Below, piece by piece: positions 34,103-42,603 of a stretch of DNA of 44,979 nucleotides. The stretch is from Clostridium sp. CAG:221. GTDB lineage: Bacteria; Bacillota; Clostridia; Clostridiales; Clostridiaceae. Under the pieces are notes generated by a model. The model was not told the DNA's origin and did no database searches. It was given only the letters and a program-made list of their open reading frames with translations. Positions within the stretch are counted from its first letter, which is position 1. Each line of letters begins with the position of its first letter. The position numbers were made by a program, and so were the translations under genes. The stretch lies in the NCBI GenBank assembly GCA_000435835.1, contig FR883428.1:821-45799 (forward strand), written 5' to 3'.

Positions 34103-34915
34103 ATGAGAGCAAAAAAAGCAGTAAAAAATTTTATATTTTGGGTAAGCATATCTATTGTTGTTAATTTTATAGTATTTATTATTTGGGGTAAAGAATCTGC
34201 CTTAGAGTATTTAGGGGGATATGTAGTTGAGTTAAGTTTAAGTGTAGATAACTTGTTCTTATTTCTCATGATTTTTACCAGCTTTAATATACCACAGGAA
34301 TATCAAAAGAGAGTATTAACCTATGGAATAATAGGTGCTATGATTTTAAGGTTTATATTTATTTTCTTAGGTATAACTATAATTAACAATTTTCATTTCG
34401 TAACCTATATATTTAGTGTAATTTTAATATTTAGTGGTTTTAAAATGATGATAAAAGAGGATGACGATTCTACAAATTATAGCGACAAAAAGATAGTAAA
34501 ATTCTTAAAAGGAATAATACCTTTTACCGATGAAATAGAAGGTGAATATTTTTTTATTAGAAAAAATAATAAACTTTATGCAACTCCTTTATTTCTAATT
34601 TTACTACTTATTGAATCTTCAGATATAATATTTGCCATGGATTCTATTCCAGCCATATTTTCTATTACAACCAATGCGGTAATAGTATATTTATCAAACA
34701 TCTTTGCAATAATAGGTCTAAGGAGCCTTTATTTTATTTTATCTAAGCTTAATAGTATGTTTAAAGGGATAAAATATGGCGTAGGATGTATCTTAATTTT
34801 TACAGGGATAAAGTTACTTCTTCTGTTCTTCAATATAACTATACCTACGTTACTTTCACTTATTATAATAGTAATAATATTATTGATTAGCGTTTTGCTT
34901 TCGCTTGTTTTTTAA
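34103..34915 (+). CDS. TerC/Alx-family integral membrane protein
   Basis: TerC-family proteins are linked to metal (notably Mn2+) export or metalation of secreted proteins and to tellurite resistance. The 270-residue protein has seven or eight spans and the two family signatures with membrane aspartates: VVELSLSVDNLFLFLMIF and LLIESSDIIFAMDSIPAIFS, then SNIFAIIGLRSLYFIL. ATG 34103 is preferred over ATG 34100 because AAGGGG (34091-34096) is then six bases away. No riboswitch is visible upstream. It immediately follows the broken DUF1461 gene. Given the riboswitch-controlled mntP at 18 kb, a second Mn2+ exporter is plausible but unproven. Confidence 0.88.
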   Translation: MRAKKAVKNFIFWVSISIVVNFIVFIIWGKESALEYLGGYVVELSLSVDNLFLFLMIFTSFNIPQEYQKRVLTYGIIGAMILRFIFIFLGITIINNFHFVTYIFSVILIFSGFKMMIKEDDDSTNYSDKKIVKFLKGIIPFTDEIEGEYFFIRKNNKLYATPLFLILLLIESSDIIFAMDSIPAIFSITTNAVIVYLSNIFAIIGLRSLYFILSKLNSMFKGIKYGVGCILIFTGIKLLLLFFNITIPTLLSLIIIVIILLISVLLSLVF

Positions 34916-34987
34916 TATTTCTTGAATTAATACTTAATGTAATATATAGTTAAGTTAAGTTAAATTATATACACAAAGGAGAAAGAT

Positions 34988-35716
34988 ATGAGTAAAATCG
35001 CAGCATTTTTTGATATTGATGGAACAATATATAGAGAAGGTTTAATAACAGAAGTATTTAAGAAGATAATTAAATATGAATTAGTTGATAAAGAAAAGTG
35101 GGAGAATGAAGTAAGACCTGCATATATTAGCTGGGATAAAAGGCAAGGGGATTATGATACATATCTATTAAAGATGGTAGATATATATATGGAAGCTATA
35201 ATTGGAACTGGAGAAGAGCATATCAAGCATATAGCAAGAAAAGTTATTGAACAAAAAGGTGATAGAGTATATACCTTTACAAGAGAGAGAATAAAATGGC
35301 ACAAAGAGCAAGGACATATTGTTATTGCAATTTCAGGTTCTCCATTAGAATTAGTTAAAGAAATGTCTGAGAAATACCATATGGATGATTATAGAGGTAC
35401 TATTTACGAGCTTGATGAAAATGGCAAATATAATGGAGAAGTAGTACCAATGTGGGATTCGGATAGCAAGCAGAAAGCTATTAATGAATTAGTAGAAAAG
35501 CATGATATTGATTTAAGCAAAAGTTATGCTTATGGAGATACTTCTGGTGATTATACAATGTTCAAATCTGTTGGATGTCCTTTTGCAATAAATCCTACTA
35601 AAGAATTACTAGGCAAAATTAAAAATGATGAAAGTTTAAAAGATAAGATAAATTTAATTGTTGAAAGAAAAGATGTAACTTATAAGTTAGATATGAATTC
35701 AATAGAGATCATATAA
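34988..35716 (+). CDS. HAD-IB family phosphatase
   Basis: The HAD motifs are FFDIDGTIY (motif I, nucleophile D9), AISGSPLEL (motif II), the lysine in SKQKAINEL (motif III) and AYGDTSGDYTMFKSVG (motif IV). A helical cap sits between motifs I and II, as in subfamily IB (phosphoserine phosphatase and related). The 242-residue length fits. The substrate cannot be set by sequence alone; phosphoserine or a related small phosphate ester is likely. AAAGGAGAAAG precedes the ATG. A terminator follows. Confidence 0.88.
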   Translation: MSKIAAFFDIDGTIYREGLITEVFKKIIKYELVDKEKWENEVRPAYISWDKRQGDYDTYLLKMVDIYMEAIIGTGEEHIKHIARKVIEQKGDRVYTFTRERIKWHKEQGHIVIAISGSPLELVKEMSEKYHMDDYRGTIYELDENGKYNGEVVPMWDSDSKQKAINELVEKHDIDLSKSYAYGDTSGDYTMFKSVGCPFAINPTKELLGKIKNDESLKDKINLIVERKDVTYKLDMNSIEII

Positions 35717-35724
35717 TAGTAAGC

Positions 35725-35762
35725 ACCTATGCTGAAATAAATAAGCATAGGTATTTATTTTG
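35725..35762 (+). terminator. Terminator after the HAD phosphatase gene
   Basis: ACCTATGCT (35725-35733) pairs perfectly with AGCATAGGT (35744-35752), followed by ATTTATTTTG. Confidence 0.8.
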
Positions 35763-35835
35763 TTACTGTAACATTTATTTTTGCTATGGAATAAAATATC
35801 TATAATAAATACTCTAAGGAAGGGTGTTATTAATC

Positions 35836-36771
35836 TTGAATATCACTGACTTGCTAATTTACCTTGATGAAGGCCTTACTAAAAATTTGAATTCTCTTAT
35901 TATAAATGGATATATAGAAAAACGAACTTCAAAGTGGATAGAAGATAGAACGATTTCCGCTGGAGTTGATTTTACAGATAAAGATTTATATTTTCAGGAA
36001 GATAGACAAATGAAAGATGAAAGAGATGGTTATAAAGGAAAGAGTTATAATAACGCCTGTAACACCACAGAAGGAAAAGAAAATAGACAGAATTTAGATG
36101 GTCGTAGATTTTGTAGGCGTGAAGAAGAGCTTACAAGAATTTATACAAGCTTTGAATTACATTCACAGCTTATGAATAGTCTGATAGATTCTAATTTATT
36201 AAAAAGCGTTACAGGTGATTGGAGAAATAATCAGGATTTAAAAGTTGGTGATTATATTGAAATTACAGGAACCATAAGTTCAGAGTCGGTATTATCATAT
36301 TTAGATGTATTTTATGATGCTGTTAACTGTATTGGAATATCTGAAATGAAAAAATACTGTACTTGCGATGAAAAGATATTAAATAATTTTCAGCTTGTGT
36401 TTAAGCAGATGGAGCATCTAAATACACTACTTACCAGCAATGATACAAAGGATTTAATTATTAAAACTGAAGGTAATGATGTTGTTGTAATAGTAAATAA
36501 TAAGAACTTCTTTGATACTTATTCAAATATATTTGACGAAGTAGAATGCCCTTGTAAAGTTATAGGGAAAATAGTTAAGATATGTAGCAAAAATGAGCAT
36601 ATTCATTTACTAAGAAAAACAGGACATCCTCAATTTTATGAAAATTTACTTAATTGTTGTTGTGATATAGGTAATAATATAAATGATTCAGGGATAATAT
36701 TACCTAGTCAACCTAAGTGTAAAGTTGAAGGAGAAACAATCTTGATTATTCCAATTAGTGTATGCATATAA
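35836..36771 (+). CDS. DUF6414-like protein of unknown function
   Basis: The 311-residue protein begins NITDLLIYLDEGLTKNLNSL, a pattern I associate with DUF6414 (a YLDE...NSL start). It has a central polar stretch (about 60-105), then SFELHSQLMNSLIDSNLL and KVGDYIEITGTISSES. The C-terminal half contains cysteine-rich pieces (KKYCTCDEK, ECPCKVIGK, LLNCCCDIG). No membrane span is seen. The start is uncertain: TTG 35836 lies about 11 bases from AAGGAAGGG, while GTG 35824 falls inside that site. The family assignment is from memory and moderate. Confidence 0.6.
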   Translation: MNITDLLIYLDEGLTKNLNSLIINGYIEKRTSKWIEDRTISAGVDFTDKDLYFQEDRQMKDERDGYKGKSYNNACNTTEGKENRQNLDGRRFCRREEELTRIYTSFELHSQLMNSLIDSNLLKSVTGDWRNNQDLKVGDYIEITGTISSESVLSYLDVFYDAVNCIGISEMKKYCTCDEKILNNFQLVFKQMEHLNTLLTSNDTKDLIIKTEGNDVVVIVNNKNFFDTYSNIFDEVECPCKVIGKIVKICSKNEHIHLLRKTGHPQFYENLLNCCCDIGNNINDSGIILPSQPKCKVEGETILIIPISVCI

Positions 36772-36887
36772 GATAGATAAGTCATTAGTGTTTTTAGCCC
36801 CTATTTTTTTATTATTTTAGTAATTCTAAATATTATTTATTTAAATATATTTACAAAGAAAGATATTTTTCTAAAGGAAGTGGTTAT

Positions 36888-37802
36888 GTGCTAAGGCCAG
36901 ATCCATTAAAGAAAGGTGATAAGGTAGGGTATATTGCTCCCGCAGGTCCAATAGTAAGAGAGAGACTAGAGGGGGCAATTAATGCTTTAGAATGCCTAGG
37001 ACTTAAGGTGGTATTAGGTAAAAGTTGTACTTTAAAGCATGGGTATTTGGCAGGAAAAGATAATCTTAGAGCTGATGATATAAATGAAATGTTTCAGAAT
37101 AAGGATATAAAAGCTGTGTATTCCTTAAGGGGGGGATATGGGTGCGCAAGATTGCTTGATAAGATAAATTTCACAGCAATTAAGGAAAATCCTAAAGCAC
37201 TATTTGGTTATAGTGATATTACTATGCTTCATATTGCTATCAATCAACGTTGCAATATGATTACTTATCATGCACCAATGCCAGCAACGGAATTATACGA
37301 AGGAGCAGATAAATTCACATTAAATAGTTTAAAAAAAATGATATTTGCTCATGATTTAAAAGGTAATATATATAATCCAAGGAATAAAGAAATTAAATGT
37401 ATTGTTGAGGGAAAGGCAAGAGGAAATCTTATAGGAGGAAATCTTTCAATAATATGTTCATCTTTGGGTACAGAAAATGAGATAGATACTAGAAATAAGA
37501 TCCTTTTCATTGAGGAAATTGGAGAAGAGCCTTATAAAGTTGATAGGATGCTTCTTCAACTAGTTCAAGCAGGAAAGATAAATGATTGTGCAGGTATTAT
37601 ATTTGGCTATTTTTCAAGTTGTGAACCTTCTAATCCTAATCAAAGCTTAACAATTTCTGAAGTGATTAAAGAATTGATTAAGCCTTGTGGAAAGCCTATA
37701 ATTGCAGGAGTTGCTTGTGGACATAGTTTGCCGTCTCTTACCCTACCAATGGGTGTAGAAGTTGTTATTGATTCTAAAAACAAAAACATAAAGATTATTT
37801 AA
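36888..37802 (+). CDS. ldcA: LD-carboxypeptidase (S66 family, LdcA/MccF-like)
   Basis: S66 serine peptidases trim the terminal D-alanine from tetrapeptide muropeptides (LdcA) or inactivate microcin C (MccF). The 304-residue protein shows VGYIAPAGP, VYSLRGGYGCARLLD, the nucleophile serine in LFGYSDITMLH, and the catalytic Glu and His in the segments ILFIEEIGEEPYKVDRML and GVACGHSLPSLTLPMG. Length and motifs favour an LdcA-type cytoplasmic recycling enzyme. The start is GTG 36888, seven bases after AAAGGAAG; the overlapping ATG at 36886 stops at once. It is a single gene ending in a terminator. Confidence 0.9.
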   Translation: MLRPDPLKKGDKVGYIAPAGPIVRERLEGAINALECLGLKVVLGKSCTLKHGYLAGKDNLRADDINEMFQNKDIKAVYSLRGGYGCARLLDKINFTAIKENPKALFGYSDITMLHIAINQRCNMITYHAPMPATELYEGADKFTLNSLKKMIFAHDLKGNIYNPRNKEIKCIVEGKARGNLIGGNLSIICSSLGTENEIDTRNKILFIEEIGEEPYKVDRMLLQLVQAGKINDCAGIIFGYFSSCEPSNPNQSLTISEVIKELIKPCGKPIIAGVACGHSLPSLTLPMGVEVVIDSKNKNIKII

Positions 37803-37805
37803 AGC

Positions 37806-37833
37806 AGTGAGGTATTAATTATCTCACTTTTTG
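37806..37833 (+). terminator. Terminator after the LD-carboxypeptidase gene
   Basis: AGTGAG (37806-37811) and CTCACT (37823-37828), with further partial pairing inward, then TTTTTG. Confidence 0.7.
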
Positions 37834-37914
37834 TTTAACCTTACATAAAAAAGAAAGCTATTTAAAAAGCATTACCATTATTATACAATTATAATATATG
37901 AAAGAGGTGATTAT

Positions 37915-38154
37915 ATGTGTGTTGCTATGCCGGGAGAAGTGGTGGATGTAAAGGATGGTACTGCCTCTGTAAGCTTTGGGACTATAAAAAAGAACATTGT
38001 AACTACTTTAATTCCTGATTTAAAGATAGGAGATTATGTTTTGGTACATGCAGGCTTTGCAATTACTAAGATTGAAAAGGCAGAAGCTGAGGAAACTTTA
38101 GAAATTTTTAAAGAGTTATTAGAGGTGTTAGAAGGAGAAGTAAATGGCGCTTAA
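37915..38154 (+). CDS. hypC: [NiFe]-hydrogenase maturation chaperone HypC
   Basis: HypC carries the Fe(CN)2CO group from HypD to the hydrogenase large subunit. The 79-residue protein starts MCVAMPGEV, with the essential N-terminal Cys2. VSFGTIKKNIVTTLIPDLKIGDYVLVHAGFAI is the OB-like core of the family. GAGGTG precedes the ATG. The gene overlaps hypD by 11 bases, so the two should be translated together. No hydrogenase subunit gene lies nearby. Confidence 0.95.
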   Translation: MCVAMPGEVVDVKDGTASVSFGTIKKNIVTTLIPDLKIGDYVLVHAGFAITKIEKAEAEETLEIFKELLEVLEGEVNGA

Positions 38155-39229
38155 TCTAGTGGAGAATTTAAATTTATCCAAGGATATGATACTAAAGATC
38201 AATGATTATGTTAAAAATCCCATGAAGATAATGGAGGTATGTGGAACACATACAATGTCCATCTATAAGTATGGTATCGATAAAGTAATGCCTAAGAATA
38301 TACAACTTATTTCTGGACCAGGATGTCCTGTATGTGTAACTGAAATAAATTATATAGATAATGCTATTTTTCTGCTAGATAAAGGCGTAGTAATAGCTAC
38401 ATTTGCTGATATGCTTAAGGTTCCAGGTAGTTATAGTAGTTTAATAAAAGAAAAGGCAAAAGGAAAGAAAATTGAAGTTATATATTCACCAGAAGAATTA
38501 TTAACTTTAGCAGAGAATAATAAGGATGAAGAAATAGTTTTCATGGCTGTTGGCTTTGAAACAATTGTACCTATATATGCTGATATTTTAATAAAGACAA
38601 AAATGAAAAATATAAGTAACTTGAGTTTTATTGTAGCTATTAAGAGAATGCCACCTATCATTGAATATCTTCTTAAAGATAAATATATAGGAATCAATGG
38701 GTTAATATGCCCAGGTAATGTTTGTGCTATAACCGGTAGTGAGGAATTCAAAGCTTTAGCTGAAAAATACAATATACCAATGGTTATATCAGGGTTTACT
38801 TCATTAGAAATTTTAGCAAGTATTTTGAAGATATCATTGATGGCTGAAAAGAAAGAATATACTTGCGTCAATTATTATAAGAGCGTAGTAAAAAAAGAAG
38901 GCAATATTATAGCTAAGAAAAAGATTGAAGAGGTTTTTGGTATAAGCAGCAGCTTTTGGCGAGGGCTTGGTGAAGTTACAGATAGTGGATATAAACTAAA
39001 TAAGTCTTATGAGCAGTATGATGCATTAAAAAAGTTTAAAGTTAAATTTAATAGTATAGAAATTTCAAATAATTGTATTTGTGGAAGTATTATTAAGGGA
39101 ATGAAGACTCCAAGGGAATGTAAATGTTTTGGGAAAATATGTACACCAAGCAATCCATTGGGGCCTTGTATGGTTTCTAATGAGGGTACATGCAGTAATT
39201 ATTATAAGTATAGAAGGGATGAGCAGTGA
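38144..39229 (+). CDS. hypD: [NiFe]-hydrogenase maturation scaffold HypD
   Basis: HypD is an Fe-S protein on which iron receives its CN and CO ligands. The 361-residue sequence has MEVCGTHT (C33), the GPGCPVC motif (C61, C64), VGFETIVP, and the C-terminal [4Fe-4S] segment with CICGSIIKG, PRECKCFGKIC and a final NEGTC. The conserved motif GLICPGNVCAITG sits in the middle. Length is typical. AGAAGGAGAA lies upstream of the ATG within hypC. It is the middle gene of hypCDE. Confidence 0.97.
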   Translation: MALNLVENLNLSKDMILKINDYVKNPMKIMEVCGTHTMSIYKYGIDKVMPKNIQLISGPGCPVCVTEINYIDNAIFLLDKGVVIATFADMLKVPGSYSSLIKEKAKGKKIEVIYSPEELLTLAENNKDEEIVFMAVGFETIVPIYADILIKTKMKNISNLSFIVAIKRMPPIIEYLLKDKYIGINGLICPGNVCAITGSEEFKALAEKYNIPMVISGFTSLEILASILKISLMAEKKEYTCVNYYKSVVKKEGNIIAKKKIEEVFGISSSFWRGLGEVTDSGYKLNKSYEQYDALKKFKVKFNSIEISNNCICGSIIKGMKTPRECKCFGKICTPSNPLGPCMVSNEGTCSNYYKYRRDEQ

Positions 39230-40233
39230 TGGATTTTATTCAGTTATCACATGGTAGTGGTGGAGAGGAAACTAATCAATTAATAGAAGAATTATTTTTT
39301 AAATATTTAGGTAATGAATTTCTATTGCAAAAAAATGATGCCAGTAATCTTGGTAAACTACCAGGTGAAATTACCATGACTACAGATAGTTTTGTAGTTG
39401 ATCCCATATTTTTTAATGGAGGTAATATAGGAAAACTATCTATTTGTGGAACAGTAAATGATTTGTCTGTGGTTGGAGCTATTCCTTTATATTTATCACT
39501 TTCCTTTATTATTGAGGAAGGACTTGCTATAGATGAACTAAAGGAAATAGTTAAGACAATTAGCCATGAAGCAATGAAAGCTAATGTAAAAATAGTATGT
39601 GGTGATACAAAGGTAGTGGAAAAGGGTAAAGGGGATAAGCTCTTTATAAATACCACAGGCATAGGTGTAATTACTAAAAATAGACCGATAGGAATGAAAA
39701 GTATTAAAAAAGGCGACAAGATAATCATAAGTGGTACAATAGGTGACCATGGAGCTGCCATCATGAATGAGAGAAATAATTTATGTGATAGTTCTCTTTT
39801 AAAAAGTGATTGCCAAAGTTTAAATGGTATCATAGGTAAGATATTAGAAAATTGTTATGAAATAAAGGTCATGAGAGATCCTACCAGAGGAGGTGTTATT
39901 ACAACTTTATTAGAAATAATAGATGCTTCTAATAAAGAAATGATTATTTATGAAAATAAGCTTCCTATTAGTGAAGAAGTAGCAGAATTCAGTGGGTTAT
40001 TAGGCTTAAATCCTCTATATCTGGCCAATGAAGGTAAAGTAATCATTGTTGTTTCAAAAGAAGACTCTATGGAGGTTTTAAACTTGTTAAGAAACAGCCA
40101 AGAAGGAAGAGAGGCTGCTATTATTGGAGAAGTTATTGGTGATGGTAAGAAGAATCTGTACTTAGAGACAGTTATTGGTGCAAAAGTTAAATGTCTTCCA
40201 ATGAAAGGAGAACAATTACCTAGAATTTGTTGA
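39229..40233 (+). CDS. hypE: [NiFe]-hydrogenase maturation protein HypE
   Basis: HypE dehydrates its own C-terminal thiocarbamate to a thiocyanate, the source of the CN ligands. The 334-residue PurM-like protein has LSHGSGGEE, MTTDSFVVDPIFF, GNIGKLSICGTVNDLSVVGA, GDHGAAI and MRDPTRGGV, and ends in the required PRIC with the terminal cysteine. ATG 39229 overlaps the hypD stop (TGATG), with AAGGGA upstream; a GTG at 39226 is less likely. HypF, which supplies the carbamoyl group, and HypA/HypB for nickel are not in the window and must be elsewhere. Confidence 0.97.
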   Translation: MDFIQLSHGSGGEETNQLIEELFFKYLGNEFLLQKNDASNLGKLPGEITMTTDSFVVDPIFFNGGNIGKLSICGTVNDLSVVGAIPLYLSLSFIIEEGLAIDELKEIVKTISHEAMKANVKIVCGDTKVVEKGKGDKLFINTTGIGVITKNRPIGMKSIKKGDKIIISGTIGDHGAAIMNERNNLCDSSLLKSDCQSLNGIIGKILENCYEIKVMRDPTRGGVITTLLEIIDASNKEMIIYENKLPISEEVAEFSGLLGLNPLYLANEGKVIIVVSKEDSMEVLNLLRNSQEGREAAIIGEVIGDGKKNLYLETVIGAKVKCLPMKGEQLPRIC

Positions 40234-40247
40234 AAAAAATAAAGTTA

Positions 40248-40276
40248 TTGGCTTTTTTCGCGATTAATGTTACAAT
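40248..40276 (+). promoter_or_regulatory. Probable pyrE promoter
   Basis: TTGGCT (40248-40253), a 17-base spacer and TACAAT (40271-40276). The leader is only about 35 bases, too short for a PyrR attenuator, so pyrE here seems separate from the main pyrimidine operon control. Confidence 0.5.
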
Positions 40277-40316
40277 TAATTAGAAAAATATACGTGTTTG
40301 AGAGGGGAAGCTTATA

Positions 40317-40988
40317 ATGGAACAATACAAACAAGAGTTTATCGAATTTATGGTGGAAAGCAATGTTTTAAGATTTGGAGATTTTATAACAAAGAGTGGA
40401 AGAAAGACTCCTTTCTTTATTAATACAGGAAATTATACAACTGGTGAACAGTTAGATAAATTAGGAATGTTTTATGCAAAAGCTATAAATGAACATTTTG
40501 GTAAAGAAGTTGATGTGCTTTTTGGACCAGCTTATAAAGGAATACCTTTAACAGTTACAACAGCAATATCAATGAACAAATTATATGATTTAAATGTTGA
40601 GTACTGCTCTAATAGAAAAGAAGTAAAGGACCATGGTGAAGGTGGAATACTATTAGGTGCTAAATTAGATGAAACTAAGAGAGTAGTTATTGTTGAAGAT
40701 GTTATGACAGCAGGAACTTCTATATATGAAACAGCCCCTATATTAAAGGCTCAAGGAGATGTGAAGATTCAAGGTCTAGTTATATCAGTTGATAGAATGG
40801 AAAAGGGTAGAGGAGATAAATCAGCTCAAGCAGAAATAAAAGAAGCTTTTGGTATCACTACTTATGCAATTGTTTCAATGAAGGAAGTAGTTGAATATCT
40901 ATATAATAGAGAAATTAATGGAAAAGTATATATTAATGATGAAATAAAAGCTAGAATAGAAGAATATTATTCAATCTATGGAGCTTAG
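40317..40988 (+). CDS. pyrE: Orotate phosphoribosyltransferase
   Basis: PyrE makes orotidine 5'-monophosphate from orotate and PRPP in pyrimidine synthesis. The 223-residue protein has FGDFITKSGRKTPFFINTG, GPAYKGIPL, YCSNRKEVKDHGEGG (the flexible catalytic loop) and the PRPP motif VVIVEDVMTAGTS. All motifs are intact. GAGAGGGGAAG lies before ATG 40317. Other pyr genes are not adjacent. It ends in a strong terminator. Confidence 0.96.
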   Translation: MEQYKQEFIEFMVESNVLRFGDFITKSGRKTPFFINTGNYTTGEQLDKLGMFYAKAINEHFGKEVDVLFGPAYKGIPLTVTTAISMNKLYDLNVEYCSNRKEVKDHGEGGILLGAKLDETKRVVIVEDVMTAGTSIYETAPILKAQGDVKIQGLVISVDRMEKGRGDKSAQAEIKEAFGITTYAIVSMKEVVEYLYNREINGKVYINDEIKARIEEYYSIYGA

Positions 40989-41019
40989 AAAAAAAGCAGT
41001 ATTTGATACTGCTTTTTTT
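40989..41019. terminator. pyrE terminator
   Basis: Perfect 13-bp stem (40989-41001 and 41007-41019, core GCAGTA/TACTGC) with a seven-T tail, directly after the stop codon. Confidence 0.93.
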
Positions 41020-41020
41020 A

Positions 41021-41209
41021 ATGATGGGTGATGAATTACGAATGATGAATTACGAATGATGAATTACGAATGATGAATTAAGGATGAAACTCAGAGAGTT
41101 TCTTTAATAAATGTAAAATTAAGAATGAAAAATGAAAAATGAATGATGAACTCCCTAAGGAGTTTATACTGCAATTCATCACTCATCATTCATCATTCAT
41201 AATTATCAC
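41021..41209. repeat. Tandem 14-bp repeats within an imperfect inverted-repeat element
   Basis: GATGAATTACGAAT is repeated 3.6 times without gaps (41030-41080). The other end of the block (about 41172-41204) carries ATTCATCACTCATCATTCATC, cut here to its main words ATTCATC and ATCATTC, which is roughly the reverse complement of the repeats. Two small hairpins lie between: AAACTC-AGA-GAGTTT (41087-41101) and AACTCC-CTAA-GGAGTT (about 41148-41163). The whole block can fold into one long imperfect hairpin. No frame is open. It resembles a MITE-like or REP-like element in the convergent gap between pyrE and ilvA. Confidence 0.75.
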
Positions 41210-42415
41210 TTATCCTTTATACATGATATTAATTTTATATCCTCTACTGTTAAAATGTTTGATTATTTGATTGATGTGTTCATGACCATTAGTTTCCACC
41301 GTTACTTCAAGTAAAACATTATTAATTCTATTAATTGCTTTAAATTGGTTATGTTCAAGCTTAACTACATTGGCATTTTCTTCTGATAATATTTGAGAAA
41401 TTTCCACCAATTGTCCTGGAACATCTGGAAGCTCAACTGAGAAACAGAATAATCTGCCACCTGATACAAGTCCGTTATTTATAAGGTTTGATATAGTAAG
41501 CATATCAATATTACCGCCACTTATTACTGAACAAATCTTTTTATCATTACAATCAATCTTATTTAGTGCCGCCAGAGAAACAACTCCTGAAGCTTCACCT
41601 AAAAGCTTATGCTTTTCACTTAATAATAAGAATGCATCCACAATTTCACTTTCTGTTACAGTGATTATTTCATCAACATATTTGCCAACTATTTCAAAAG
41701 TCTTTTCACCAGGAGATTTTACAGCTATACCATCTGCTATGGTGTTTACTTCATCTAATGTAATTCTTTCACCTCTATTAATACTTTCATACATTGAAGG
41801 AGCCCCAGTAGCTTGTACACCTATAATTTTTACATTTGGATTTATAGATTTGGCAACTAAGCTTATACCACTTATAAGGCCACCACCACCTATAGGACAT
41901 ACTATATAGTCTACTTCTGGTAAATCCTCTAAGATTTCTAATGCAATAGTTCCTTGACCATAGATTATATCGAAATCGTCAAATGGAGGAATAAAAACCT
42001 TTCCTTCTTCTTTTTCAATTCTTTTTGCTTCTAGGAAGGCATCATCATAACATGAGCCAAATAACACTGTATTTCCACCATAATTCCTTGTTGATTGAAC
42101 TTTTAAATATGGTGTTGTTTTAGGCATTACAATGGTTGATTCAATTCCCAACAGTGAAGATGCATAGGCTACTCCTTGAGCATGATTTCCAGCTGATGAG
42201 CAGACTACTCCTTTCTTTTTTTCCTCTTCAGATAGTTGAGAAATTTTATTAAGAGCTCCTCTGATTTTATAAGCCCCTGTAACTTGAAGATTTTCACACT
42301 TCATAAACACATCATTTGAAGAAAGTTTACTAAAAATATCGCTATGTAATAATGGTGTTTTAACGATAATATTCTCAATTCTTCTTCTTGCTTTTTTTGC
42401 TTCATCAATATACAT
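41210..42415 (-). CDS. ilvA: Threonine ammonia-lyase (threonine dehydratase) with ACT domain
   Basis: This PLP enzyme converts threonine to 2-oxobutanoate, either for isoleucine synthesis or for catabolism. The 401-residue protein has the PLP lysine K50 in LQVTGAYKIRGA, the SSAGNHAQGVA substrate loop, and the phosphate-binding CPIGGGGLISG. A single ACT domain occupies the C-terminus (about 325-401; VELPDVPGQLVEISQIL). One ACT domain and this length fit the clostridial/TdcB-long type rather than the two-ACT biosynthetic E. coli IlvA. I chose ATG (42413-42415) with GGGGTGG just upstream; TTG 42427 lies inside that site. Confidence 0.92.
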   Translation of the reverse strand: MYIDEAKKARRRIENIIVKTPLLHSDIFSKLSSNDVFMKCENLQVTGAYKIRGALNKISQLSEEEKKKGVVCSSAGNHAQGVAYASSLLGIESTIVMPKTTPYLKVQSTRNYGGNTVLFGSCYDDAFLEAKRIEKEEGKVFIPPFDDFDIIYGQGTIALEILEDLPEVDYIVCPIGGGGLISGISLVAKSINPNVKIIGVQATGAPSMYESINRGERITLDEVNTIADGIAVKSPGEKTFEIVGKYVDEIITVTESEIVDAFLLLSEKHKLLGEASGVVSLAALNKIDCNDKKICSVISGGNIDMLTISNLINNGLVSGGRLFCFSVELPDVPGQLVEISQILSEENANVVKLEHNQFKAINRINNVLLEVTVETNGHEHINQIIKHFNSRGYKINIMYKG

Positions 42416-42603
42416 AATCCACCCCAAATTTTTATAAAATTTATTTTTATTTCAATTATTTATATATTTTACCATATGGTAGTGAAAAATACGATATAAA
42501 CTTAAATATAAATAAAGCTAATAATTTATATGGAATTTAAATGTTGTATTAACAGTCAGTAAAATATATAATTAGCTTGAATAATAAATATGGAGTGACA
42601 AAC

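Noticed and set aside
39276..39833. 185-codon minus-strand open frame inside hypE
   Set aside because: Antisense shadow of a well-conserved gene, with no start signal and no recognisable product.
41030..41080. Possible CRISPR-like array
   Set aside because: The unit is 14 bp and repeats without spacers. It is a simple tandem repeat, and no repeat-spacer array exists elsewhere in the window.
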